Shown here: piece after piece, positions 10,287 through 20,689 of the stretch
Numbering within the stretch: the first letter of the stretch is position 1
Layout of the letters: the number at the start of each line of letters is the position of its first letter
Assembly (NCBI GenBank): GCA_963930655.1
Contig: OZ005610.1
Coordinates: 16,993,001 to 17,057,000, forward strand
Length of the DNA: 64,000 bases
Source: Myrica gale
Taxonomy: Eukaryota > Streptophyta > Magnoliopsida > Fagales > Myricaceae
Reading direction: 5' to 3'
The notes under the pieces: generated by a model
What the model was told of the DNA's origin: nothing
Database searches by the model: none
The model's input: only the letters and a program-made list of their open reading frames with translations
Program-made: the position numbers and the translations under genes

Positions 10287-10778
10287 TTTGTAGACATGTA
10301 GTGGAGACCTTGTTTTGGGATTTGCTTCGTAGTAGTCGAGAGCACAGAGTTAAAAGCGTCACTTAAAGAGGCAATGCACTATTTGAATGGTACTTGATAT
10401 ATATGTAATGTTTGTTTTTCGAAATTTTGGGGAATATTCTTAAAATTTTAGAAATTTTTTGAATGTTGAAGTGTATTGGAGTTTGTGAAAAGTTTGAAGT
10501 GTACATGTAAAAATTAGAAATTTTGAAATATATTTATTTTGTTGGAAATTTTGGACTTCCAAAATTTTGGACAAACAAACATGTCATATTTCGGATAGAA
10601 GTTATACGAAATTTTAAAAAGGAAATGTCACGCTCCGCCAGGCACGAGACATGGGGTCTTCTAACATACTTCTCGGCTCTATTACGGTAGACTCGGGAAA
10701 AAGAAGGATATGAAAGCATAGAGACAATACTGACCATTTCCCACAAAAATTAAAAAAAAAAAAAGGTTTGGAGAGGAG
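10287..10778 (+). promoter_or_regulatory. Upstream region of the RPAIN gene
   Basis: Only about 490 bp separate the end of hAT element 2 from the RPAIN start codon, and a MITE takes up 180 bp of that. The promoter and 5' UTR must therefore lie within or beside transposon sequence, or run back into the hAT element. No convincing TATA box was singled out. Confidence 0.35.
10405..10585. mobile_element. MITE with short inverted ends
   Basis: The left end AATGTTTGTTTTTCGAAATTTTGG and the right end, read inward CATGTTTGTTTGTCCAAAATTTTGG, form inverted repeats of about 25 bp around an AT-rich core holding the GGAGTTTGTGAAAAG motif. That motif recurs at 19610-19630. At about 180 bp with no coding capacity it fits a MITE. 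The target duplication is not clear. Confidence 0.55.
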
Positions 10779-13700
10779 ATGAGGGCGGAGTCGGAGACGG
10801 CGAGGGAAATGGACGAGGAGGGTGGCTCGCCGACACCAACACAGGCAAATAGGCCTTCTCTTAAAACTCATTGCCACTTCAATAGTTATCAGTCCTGGAA
10901 ACACAAGGTTCGCCTATAACTTGTTCTGTCTGCGGTTCGCAATTTTACGGCATCCTATTGTTTGTTTTCACTCTATTTGATTATCTTTAACGGGTAAGTT
11001 TAATGGGGAAGTGTAGCTTAGAGAGAACTGTTACAAAAGGGTCCGAGAGGAAAGAACCCGCTTGCTTTGGAAATTAAGGCTGCCCTCTAACACTGCTGCG
11101 GATTCTCTCAATCGCAATCAAAACCAAAAGGTCAGGCTCCTTCATTTTTAATTGGTTTTTTCGTTTCACCTTTGTTGGTTTTGATATTGTCATCCATCAA
11201 TGACGTTTATTTCTTCTTCTTTTGCCCTTTTCTAGTATCTGTTGAGTGATTGTCTGATATGGTCCAGTAAACATGTAAGGAATGTCTTGGTATATTTCGG
11301 TTATTTTAATTCTGGGTGGGAAATAGGCTGTTATATTTATGAGTGGTCACTTGCTTTAGAGGTCTAGAAGTATGTCCGGAGTCTTGAGCATAATATGTCT
11401 TTGAATACCCTTGCTGTCGGCCAAGTCTTGAGCATAATTTGCTTACTTCCTTACACACATCTCAAGAAAACTCTTCAGGCGTGCCATCAACCATAACAAT
11501 ATGTGGGCAACTGTACTTAACCATGATAAGGAAAATGCCTTAAGGGGGAGGTAGCTTTGATGGGAAATATAAGAAATTAAGAGCTAGATTGCACAGAATA
11601 TAAAGTTTTGGTGTCTGAGAAGTCTGAGAGGTTCATTTGTTAATGAGATGATGATACAGTATTTATTCAAGATGACATATGAGAGACTTTGGTGGATCTT
11701 GTGTGAGTGTTATTGGCCAAGATCAAGTGTTAGCATTGTGATTTGTCATACTCACCCAAAGAAATGTGCATAAGTAAAGTTCATTGTTCAGTGTTTGAAC
11801 TTTGAAGTTGGGTTTGGGGCATCGTTTAGTGGTCTTGGGAGGTCGATGACACTTGGAAGGGAATGAGACAGGTTGGTAAGTTTAAAATGCTATGATTTCA
11901 ATTTGACCCCGTTCTTGTTCAATTAATATCATATCATACTGACTATTGAGGAAAGGGATTTCTACCTTCTCCTGTCTCAGATACCTTAAATATCCTCTTT
12001 TCCCCTCCTTTTCGACACTTCTTAGTAAATTTTCTTCACTTTTTTCATCAAGGTAAACTTGTGTCCAAAAGGCACCAACATAATAAAATTCTACATTGAT
12101 AACCTCGAGCTTTTTTGGATGGCACTGGCCTTGAAAAACTGTCCTGCATTTTGGCTTATAATTTTGTGCGGCTGGGGAAATTAGTGGATTTGGTTCTAAA
12201 TGATAGGCTTATTATCACTTTGGGCCCAACTAGGAGTAATCACCCTAATTAGTCATACACACTGTCTAATTTTAGATGGCCAATAGACGACATGTATTCA
12301 GGTCCAAAGCTATTGAGTTTGTTTTAGGTTCCAGGAGAAAACAAATTTTCTGTGGGTGGAGTAAAGTTAAAGCTTTCTGGTCTGATCCAGTCTATTTGTT
12401 GCATGTTTGGGAACTGTAGAACAATATTGCTTTAGTTGTGGCTTGGATGACTGAGAAAGGTATTACATTCACTGGTCCTTAGTTGTTGACATTGAAGCAG
12501 CTTCAAATCTGCAATAAGCAGTAAGATGCGTATTTTGTCACGTATTCCTGAAATTAAGAGTTCTATGAGCAATCTCTGAACTTAAACAACTAATACACGT
12601 ATGAATGCGAACTAGCTACGACGAGAACCCCAATATATGTTTCCAAATTTTGAATGGGGTTCAAAGGGAATCTTTAATATTGACTTCTTAGATATATTAA
12701 AGGCTTTTCAAACAAGTATGGAAAAAGGTGTCTATGTTGATAGAATCGTCGAATGAAGGAGCTAGTTTGAGGCCGTTTAAACTAGGTGGATGAAGAGAAA
12801 GAGAAGTGGTATAGAAAAGATATTGATTCAGTAACAGGAAGATACCTGAATAAGTTGGCAAGTATAGATAATCACAGGAATGAAGATAGCTATTTGAATC
12901 CTCTTTTGAGACAGAGGCTATCTAGTGACTTATGAAAGCATTGGGGCGAGCCGGTATTATAGGTTGTTTTTGAAGGATCATATACGTGGTAGAAGTGTTA
13001 ATGTGATTTGCCTTCTGTTACTCAGTACGGGGTTCATCTTTGAAAAGATTCTTGTGATTTGGGAGCCAATAGCTTTTCAGAGGTGCATTTTCTTGGTCTT
13101 TTGGGGCAGGTGGAGGGGTCTTAGTGTTAGGGTTGGAAAGGTATCAATTAGGTTGGATTCAATGGTGGGTGCTCACTCGCTCTCCTGTTTGATTAAGTGT
13201 GAAGAGGGAAAGTTTTGAATACGTGCTATCAAGATTCTGAGTAAATGACAGTGTTCTTGGATTCAGAGGAAAGGTAGGTTGAAATGTAGGAGTGTCTTGG
13301 ACACATTTTTTAAGTATTTAAGGAGTATCTGTCAGTTGGCCTTGTTTGATGACTTTTTACTCACAGTCTATAGCAATGAAGAGATTTTTTGTTTGGGGGA
13401 GGGGGCTAATGGATTGGGGACTTATGCAATGGTTTTGATCTTCGCGGGACATCTTTCAAGACTTTACTTCCAACACTTTATGATCACATGCATGTCCCAT
13501 GGTCAGATTCTGCTATCCATCTGGACAGAGGTGTAACGGAAAGACTTATTACCCGATTACCATAGTTCAACTACTAATTCACTGCTTTAAACCACAACTG
13601 GGAGAAAATGCCACTGATCTAAGCTTTGGGAGATGCAAGTGTATTAGCCTCCAATTGATCACTAGCTCACACATAGATGTATGCATGTACATATACCGAG

Positions 13701-16700
13701 ATAGGGAGAGTTAAGAGTGGTGACAAACTCGTGTCTATTAAATGTAACTATTACCTACTTTTCTGACAGATTGTGTTTCCAGGTTCCCTGTATTTCTTTT
13801 TACTGAATTACTCCTCTCCTGAATCAAAATTTGCCTTGTCTCTTTTGCAGGATGTAATCAAATCTAGTTTTCAGGATATAGTTACTGACGAACTCAAAAA
13901 GATAAAGGACTCATCAATTACTGACTGTTTTAAGTTTCAAACCTCCACTTCCGCTGCCAGTGATGAGTTGTGGGAATATGACGGTCTCCATAATGCTTAT
14001 CAGGGTGATTGTGAAGGGATATTGTTAGAAATGCAAAGGATTTTTTATGATGACGTTGGGGTGGAACCAACTAGAAAAGGTGAAACGTGGTTTCTTTTCT
14101 CCAAAAAATGATGCAAGCTCCTTTTGAATCTCTTTATTATTTTTTTGGAATTTATATCTCTGAATACCAATCAAAGAAAGCACAGATGCTTCATGTACAA
14201 TTAAATTATGTATAAAGGAGCAACTGTATTCAGCACAGTAATAAGAAGCACTTCACTCTCAGATTTAAAAAGGAGCAACAAGTCCTTCACACATGTCAAT
14301 GCTGCAAGTCTGTCCAGTCAACCAAACAGGATTGAATTGCTGGAAAAGTAATTTTTTCCTACATGACATGTCATTCGAATGATTGTCAATGTTGGTATGG
14401 ATTAGCTAGCAGAAGCAGTGGACATGGCCATGGTTTTTGGGCTGTAAACCTATTCATTGGTGTGGTAGGAAGACTGAGTAGAGTTTAATGGGTTTAGGAT
14501 GTAGAGATTTTTTTTTTGTGGGGGACGGGGGGGAGAGAGTATTGTGCTTTTGCTGTTATTGGTAAATTGAAACTTTTTAAGTCTAGCAATTTTCATTGTT
14601 GCTGATTTGTGGAACGTTTGGTTTGATAGAAAGATTAATTGCAACATAGTATTTGAAGAAATGAATTGCTAAATTTAAAGTTTGCTGAATCAAGTTGGGA
14701 ATTCTTGCAAATTTCACGGCCCAAAACAGATTTGTAACTTTTATATATGTTTGTGTATGTTGACTCAAATATTGGCTTACTAGGAAGAGGGTGGGTGGGA
14801 GTTCTTGGGAGAGTCTTGGTGGCTAATGGGTTGAGGGTGCTTTTGTTTCTTGGGAGAGTCTTGTTGGTTTCCCGTTTTTCTTAGTTGTCTAGTTTGCTTG
14901 TGTTAGGATTCTTCAGTATATTCTCTTGTACTGTTGACTCCGTTGTTGCTTGTTCCATGTTTTTCTTCTTTTTAATAATATTGGCTTACTTATCAAAAAA
15001 AAAATATATATATATATATATATATGTTTGTGTATGTTCATATTTCCTTTGGGAATAATTGGTCAAAGCATCTGATGATTATAGATGCTAAACTTTTGGT
15101 ATTTTAATTTTCTCAGTATTGAGCTTGGACAGTAGCATTTGATCGGGGCACCTTTCCATAGATTTGGTGCCACATGCAGTTCACTTGGCCAGGGTTTAGG
15201 TGGGAAACAGGCACATGCATGAGTAGGTTGAGGAAGTAGGGTTAATTTGGTTTTGAATTACTTAATTAAGAGAAAAATTTAAGATATTTACCACATGTTT
15301 GTTGACATAGTGTGTGCCATATGGATTATGTGAATGTTGTATGCCATTCCAGTTGAAATTGCTTTGTAAGTGATTTTCCAAACATCCAGTTAATAGGGAC
15401 TCCTATGAATATTTGAAGTACTTGACTGCCTTATTAACATTAAGGCCTCAAATTGAAACTTCGTGCACCTTTTTAGGACCAAAAAGGTCTTTAACCTTTC
15501 TATATTTGTAGTCGTGTTCGTATGTCTTCTTTGGGCTTAAATTGGTCAAAGCATGCTCTTGAGTAATTTTTAGTCAGTTTCTTGTAGAATCTGATAACCA
15601 TCTTGAGATATGGGAAGATGAAGAAGATGAATATCTCGCCCATGCTGTTTATGAGCATATGCAGCTGAATGATGAACAGGTATGAGAGCCAAGGATTTTA
15701 CATTTCAATTTGTCTTAGCGAACATAAATTTTACTTGTGTGTGTATCTTGTATGCTACAGCCATATTTTGCATATACATGTATGTCTACTTGTATGTGTA
15801 AACTCTACATGACTTCTTTTGGATATAATTTTAAGATTGTAAGGTTTTATTTTTCCCAAGTCGTATTTATGTGCTTATTCCATGGAGTGTCCATTTTGAA
15901 TCCTTTAAAGGAGATCACGTTTTGGGGAGTCTTTTGTTGAGTTCATGATATAGCATATAAGGATGCCATTGGACCTAAATCTTTAAGCTACAGGTTTAGG
16001 GCCAATTTTGTTATATTTATCACTTACATTTATGACCTCTTTCCAATATGAGAACTTCACTCTTTTATACTCACATGTGCATATCCAAAGATCGACCTCT
16101 TGTAGATTGGTCTATAGTCATATTGCTACGCTCTCTTTTGAACGGAAGTCTTGTGCCATTTATGAGTTGCTTCTTCTGCACGCCTACTACACAGCACACT
16201 CCCTTTTGAAAAGATGGGTTGTTTCCCAAATCATCTCATGCAATGTATTGCATAAACTGGTCCCCTTCGAACGGAAGCATCTTGTCAATCCTATAGGTCC
16301 TTTTCCTAGTATCGCCTCGTGTAGTGTACAAGCCCTCTTATATAATCCTTTTGTTGATCGTACCTCACAAGGTTTTCTTTAATGTTTTGGTCTCTCTTAA
16401 GATTGCCTTATGCACATACCACCATGACAATATTGACATTGATACCATTGGTTGGGGCCATCAGCACCTCGGGAAATCTTCTAATGAATCCCTAATGTAG
16501 CAAATAGGGACACCACTCAATCTAAAAGGTTAGACTCATAGGTTTGACCTCAATCATACTATATTAACCATCTAAACTATTGACCACTTTCTGATATGCA
16601 GCTTCACCTTTTATGCTCAAATGGGCAGGTTCAAAGGATCTACCTCGGCCATTTTAATCATGTATCTTGGGTGATGTTCGGTTGCAAAAAATGCTTCAAA

Positions 16701-19537
16701 TTTGTAGAAAATTTGATTGCACAACATTTAGGTAGATTGGAGTTTTATTGGTGTTTGTAAAAAGTTAGTGAAATTTTTTAAAGATATTTGATTGTAGATT
16801 GATTTTTATTGGAATTTTATTAAAAGATGTAGAGAGCGATGATTTGATGGAATTTTTTTAATAAAAAAGTATTTGAGTTTTGTGAAAAGGTATGGAGAGA
16901 GAAGATTTGATAGATTTTTTTTTTTGAAAAATTATTGGAGTTTGTGTGAAAAGATGTTCGAGTTTGTGTTGAATTTTTTGAGATTTTGGACGTTCAGTTG
17001 TGAATATTTTTGTATTTAAAAAATTTAGCCAAAAAGGTGAATTTTTTGGGATAGCCGGACATCACCCTTCCACCCAACCAACCGTCTTTCCATCCTTTCC
17101 ATGATCTCATCCCAAATGTGCACACTCTTAAAACGAGCTCCCAGGGGATGACCCAAATACGTAAAAGGCAAATTGGACACCCTGCACCCCAAGATGGAAG
17201 TCAACTCCGCCACATTACTTACTTGGCCAACAGGAATCACCTCAGACTTAGATAAATTAACCTTCAAGCCAGAAACTGCCTCAAAACAAAGAAGCAAGCA
17301 TCGGAGACTACAAAACTGATAATCTTCAGCCCCACAGAAAATCAACGTATCATCAACAAACAATAAATGAAAGACACAAACCCCTTCTCTATTCCCCCCA
17401 GAAGCTCTGAAGCCCTCAAGGACACCAACCGATTCCATCCTAGACATCATACGAGATAATGCCTCCATAACAATGACAAACAACAAGGGAGATAAGGGAT
17501 CACCCTGTCTTAACCCACGAGAGCTACCAAAAAATCCTTCAGGATAACCTTTCACAAGAACAGAAAACTTAACTGAGGAGATACAAAAATAGATTCACCG
17601 GCACCACTTTGCTCTAAACCCATGTCTTACTCCATTGTCCAGAGGCGAGAGGTCTGTGGTAGCATGTTTTCTACTTGCTGAACCTTCATTGGGTTATGCC
17701 GGAGCGGGTGGGGGACGTTTTGATTTGTTGGGGGAGAAAGCTTAAGGATCCTTTAGTTAAGGTTATTTGGAGGATGATTCCTCCTTGTATTTGGTGGAGT
17801 CTTTGGAAGGAGAAGAATAGACGTTGTTTTGAGGGTTCTTCATTGTCCGTTGAGCGTCTGTAGGGTGGTTTGTTGTTTACTTTGTTTCTTTGGGCTAATG
17901 CTTTGTTGGGGGGCTCTTTTCTTGATTTTCAGGATTTCCTTAGTTTCTTTATTTGTATGTTGTAACCTGTCAGTACAATCTTTGTACTGCTGCTTCTCTT
18001 TTTCCGCTAATAATACTTCTTACTTATAAAAAAAATCACCTTGGTCTGAGTTTCTTGTAGTCTCCAAGTGGCTTATATGTTTTGGAATCAGGGTTTTCTA
18101 TTATACATATTTGAGTAGTTATTTCTTTTTAATCAAATGGAGTCATAGAGATATCTAAATTGTTTGCTTTTGTCATATGAGTGTTTTCGGTTTTCAATAA
18201 ATGTTTTTTTGGTATTAGAAAAGCCTTTTGTGTGAAAGTGGAAATTAGGTTTGATGTGATGTGAATTGAGCATTTTGGTTTATTAGGGGCATAGTTGCTA
18301 GCCTTTTCCACTCATTCCGCTCATTGCTTATTATTCATCTGTGTTTCTCTGCTATCGCTTGCGAATCCAGAAGTACCAGGCAGATCAATAACTGTGGATG
18401 CCCTTGCAACCCTACTGGTAGTCTGAATATTCTATCAATCCTTAAGCACCCTTGAGAACATTCACACTACCTGTAATTTTTAGAACAGCTTGTAGCGGGA
18501 ACTCTCAAGGATATCTGAGTCACTTGCTTTTTCTCCCTTGCTTTTTGTCAATCTACTGCTTTGGTTTGTGAATGTTCTATCAAAACATGTAGCATATGTT
18601 TTTTCTGCATGCCATATTAATGCCTTTCCGCTATCACTCACACATAAAAGACCATTATAGAGAAACTGATTAGAATGCTGGGTGTTATATGTTATGGTAG
18701 GTGCGCAAGAAGATTTGGTGCCCCATTTGTAAGCAAGGCGAGTTACTAGAGAATTACAATCTCTTATATTGCACATCTTGTGAATTTCAACTCAAAAAAG
18801 GCCATGAGGTCTTGCTTTTCTCCCATCGTATTATATTTCTCTACCTTTTCCATATATGAAACTAATTTAGTCTGTTTCTGTTGGAAGGCTGAATATTTTG
18901 CACCACATAGTTGCTATCAGCGTTGTGGTATTTTAGAAAATAACGGAACAAGGTTCCATTGAAGTTGGAGCTAGTTTGGTCCAATTTTTGACCTACTACC
19001 TAAGACCACCTCTCTTTCAGTTTTTGGGTTGCAAAAACATGAAACAAGAAGTAAAATTGTTGTATTTACTCGAGATGCTGGCTGTCGAAAGCGCACGAAA
19101 TTGACCAAACTAGAGCATGCCTCCATTGTGTCAAAGTCTAGTTCGTGGGGGCAAGAGGGGCCATCTATTGGATTTCCTGCCATCTACCCACCTCTTGACC
19201 TGAAAATGAAAGTATTTGCCACTCTAAGATTTCCTGTCATCTAACATGGAGCATTGTAACTGGTATTACTAATAATTGAAACAAATAAATAGATGGTAGC
19301 TTGACCTTAGGATTTAATTTAAATGGTTAGTCTTTTTAGTCTATTAGTATTATTCATATTTTTGGATTATTTCAGATAAACTTGGATTTGGTACAAGCTC
19401 GGTTAGCAGAAGCCCATGCAGAACATCTTGATCAGGGTTGCAGATTGAAACCCAAGTTTTGCGTCGAAAAGAGATTTGGTTTAACTGCATTGTACATCTG
19501 TTGTACGAGTTGCAATACATTTGAGGTTGTAATTTAG
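10779..19537 (+). CDS. RPAIN: RPA-interacting protein (RPAIN family), six exons, 277 aa
   Basis: Exons: 10779-10907, 11017-11130, 13851-14079, 15588-15679, 18701-18808, 19376-19537 (834 nt with stop). All junctions are GT/AG and the frame stays open. The family carries replication protein A into the nucleus for DNA replication and repair. The N-terminal part (residues 25-64) has the RPSLK...YQSWKHK / LRENCYKRVREERTRLLWKLR signature that contacts RPA/importin. The middle part has LWEYDG and DEEDEYLAHAVYEHMQLN. The C-terminal zinc-binding part has C195-x2-C198, C212-x2-C215, then C246, C253, C266/C267 and C270 and ends TFEVVI. Length and domain order equal intact plant homologues. The start is the first ATG in frame before the conserved block. 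Introns 2 and 4 are long (2.7 and 3.0 kb) and introns 3 and 4 hold transposon insertions. The exon 5 donor (GAG/gtcttg) is the least certain junction. Confidence 0.92.
11131..13850 (+). other. RPAIN intron 2, no recognised insert
   Basis: This 2.7-kb intron runs from a gtcagg donor to a ttttgcag acceptor. Short open frames (12925-13218, 13279-13714) show no domain I recognise. I see no clear transposon ends, though the size suggests old decayed insertions. Confidence 0.6.
14762..15018 (+). mobile_element. Truncated LINE-family retroposon in RPAIN intron 3
   Basis: The 3' part (about 14788-15003) matches the 3' end of the ORF1-bearing retroposon at 32053-34199 (GGGAGAGTCTTG, GTGTTAGG(A/G)TTCTTCAGTAT, ACTGTTG(A/G)CTCCGTTG, GGCTTACTTAT, poly-A). 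It is bracketed by a 20-bp target duplication, TATATATGTTTGTGTATGTT, at 14742-14761 and 15019-15038. The A-tail grades into a (TA)n microsatellite at 15005-15024. This is a 5'-truncated copy made by LINE machinery. Confidence 0.8.
16669..17067. mobile_element. MITE in RPAIN intron 4
   Basis: The ends GGGTGATGTTCGG and, read inward from 17067, GGGTGATGTCCGG are inverted repeats followed on both sides by an A-run. The 400-bp interior is AT-rich with repeated GATTTGAT and AAAAGATGT motifs and no coding. A LINE is inserted exactly at its right end. The superfamily is not certain (PIF/Harbinger-like or hAT-like). Confidence 0.6.
17068..18034 (+). mobile_element. L1-type LINE fragment with 5' inversion (twin priming)
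   Basis: 17068-17590 carries reverse transcriptase on the minus strand, with the RQGDPLSPLLF and FVDDTLIFCG motifs and a YLGHPLG palm end. From about 17600 the same LINE's C-terminal zinc-finger region reads on the plus strand (HCPEARGLW, IPPCIWWSLWKEKNRRCFE). It is followed by the family 3' UTR and an A-tail at 18028-18035. Inverted 5' half plus normal 3' half in a truncated copy is the classic twin-priming outcome. ATCACC occurs just before (17061-17066) and just after (18035-18040), a short target duplication. Confidence 0.85.
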
Positions 19538-19589
19538 TTATCTCTTTACTTTTCGATCTGCACGTGTAAAGGGTTTGCAACAACTAATT

Positions 19590-19745
19590 GGAAACCAAAA
19601 TTTTGGGATTATAGGAGTTTGTGAAAAGACTGGTGATCTAAATGATTTTTTATGTTTATTGTAATGGAAATAGATGATTTGATAGAAAAAGAGAGATTAT
19701 TTTATAGTTATTATTTTGAAGCAAAATTTTAAAATGACGTAAACA
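19590..19745. repeat. Possible MITE-like remnant downstream of RPAIN
   Basis: The stretch holds CCAAAATTTTGGG and GGAGTTTGTGAAAAG, both seen in the MITE at 10405-10585, and GATTTGATAGA as in the MITE at 16669-17067. The inverted ends are weak, so this is a tentative relative. Confidence 0.3.
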
Positions 19746-19819
19746 TCATCGATCGTGCTCACTCTGTTGCGTAGTTTTGGAAATTGCTTTTTCTTCCCCT
19801 TTGACAACAAGAGCAATAT

Positions 19820-20251
19820 TTGTGTTTGTATGGACGAAGAGTTATTCGACAACTTCGAGCAATGCATGGGCAGTTACTTGGCGAACAGTCTTCTTGGGAA
19901 TCAAATGAGAAAGAGCTCAGACAACAAAATGAACTCATTGTTGCCATGACCAAGCAACATCAAGCAAAGATTATAAATATGTCCGAGCAACATCACATAG
20001 AAATTGAGGATTTGAATGTCCAAAATCGAGCCATAATCGATGATATGATCGCGCAACATCAGCTAGAGATTGAGGTTGAGAAAAGGGTTTCAAATGATAA
20101 GATCAGTGGTTATAGGGCTGTTTTAGAAATTTTGTTTGTTTCTTATTTTTGGAATTTTGGTTGCTCACATATTCATTACCGGGTTGTGTACTCATTCGAA
20201 GCTCATGTTAGCCGCATGAGGTGTTTATTTGAATGTCTAAATTCGACATAA
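19820..20251 (+). CDS. Hypothetical coiled-coil reading frame
   Basis: A 143-residue open frame whose middle (about residues 10-90) is rich in Gln, Glu, His and Ile with heptad-like spacing, and has three loosely repeated blocks around KQHQAKI, EQHHIEI and AQHQLEI. The last 40 residues look like translated non-coding sequence, so the real exon may end near 20085. No domain is recognised. It could be the last exon of an unseen gene or the C-terminal coil of a DNA-transposon protein. It lies about 280 bp after the RPAIN stop on the same strand. Confidence 0.35.
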   Translation: MCLYGRRVIRQLRAMHGQLLGEQSSWESNEKELRQQNELIVAMTKQHQAKIINMSEQHHIEIEDLNVQNRAIIDDMIAQHQLEIEVEKRVSNDKISGYRAVLEILFVSYFWNFGCSHIHYRVVYSFEAHVSRMRCLFECLNST

Positions 20252-20640
20252 AATCGATGCTACTAGTGGGTCTTGTTTGTACATTTTGTTGGTCAGTAGC
20301 TAACTGGATTTGTAGTCCTGCGAGTCTTATGACTGATATGTACATATATTATTGTAAATGTTCCATCAGCTTCTGTAATGGGTACCTGATTAACTATCTA
20401 CCAATCTCTTAACTATCAACAATAATGGGTACCTAATTAACAATATGATAATGCATTGCGAAATTTGATTGTTTGATTTGATATAGACAATAAGTTTCAT
20501 GGATTGAAAGTATCCTAATCACTGAATAAAAGAACCAAGTGTCAACATACATTTATCAAAAAATGGCACACATATCCAACATAACAAAATCTCAGTGCAA
20601 ATTCAAGCAACAACATCCAAAATAAAATAGCTACCATTTA
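20252..20640. other. AT-rich spacer
   Basis: No gene, repeat end or RNA was recognised. Confidence 0.5.
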
Positions 20641-20689
20641 CACCAACTTCGGCCATTACATACCCAACACAATACACAGAAAAGTCTAT

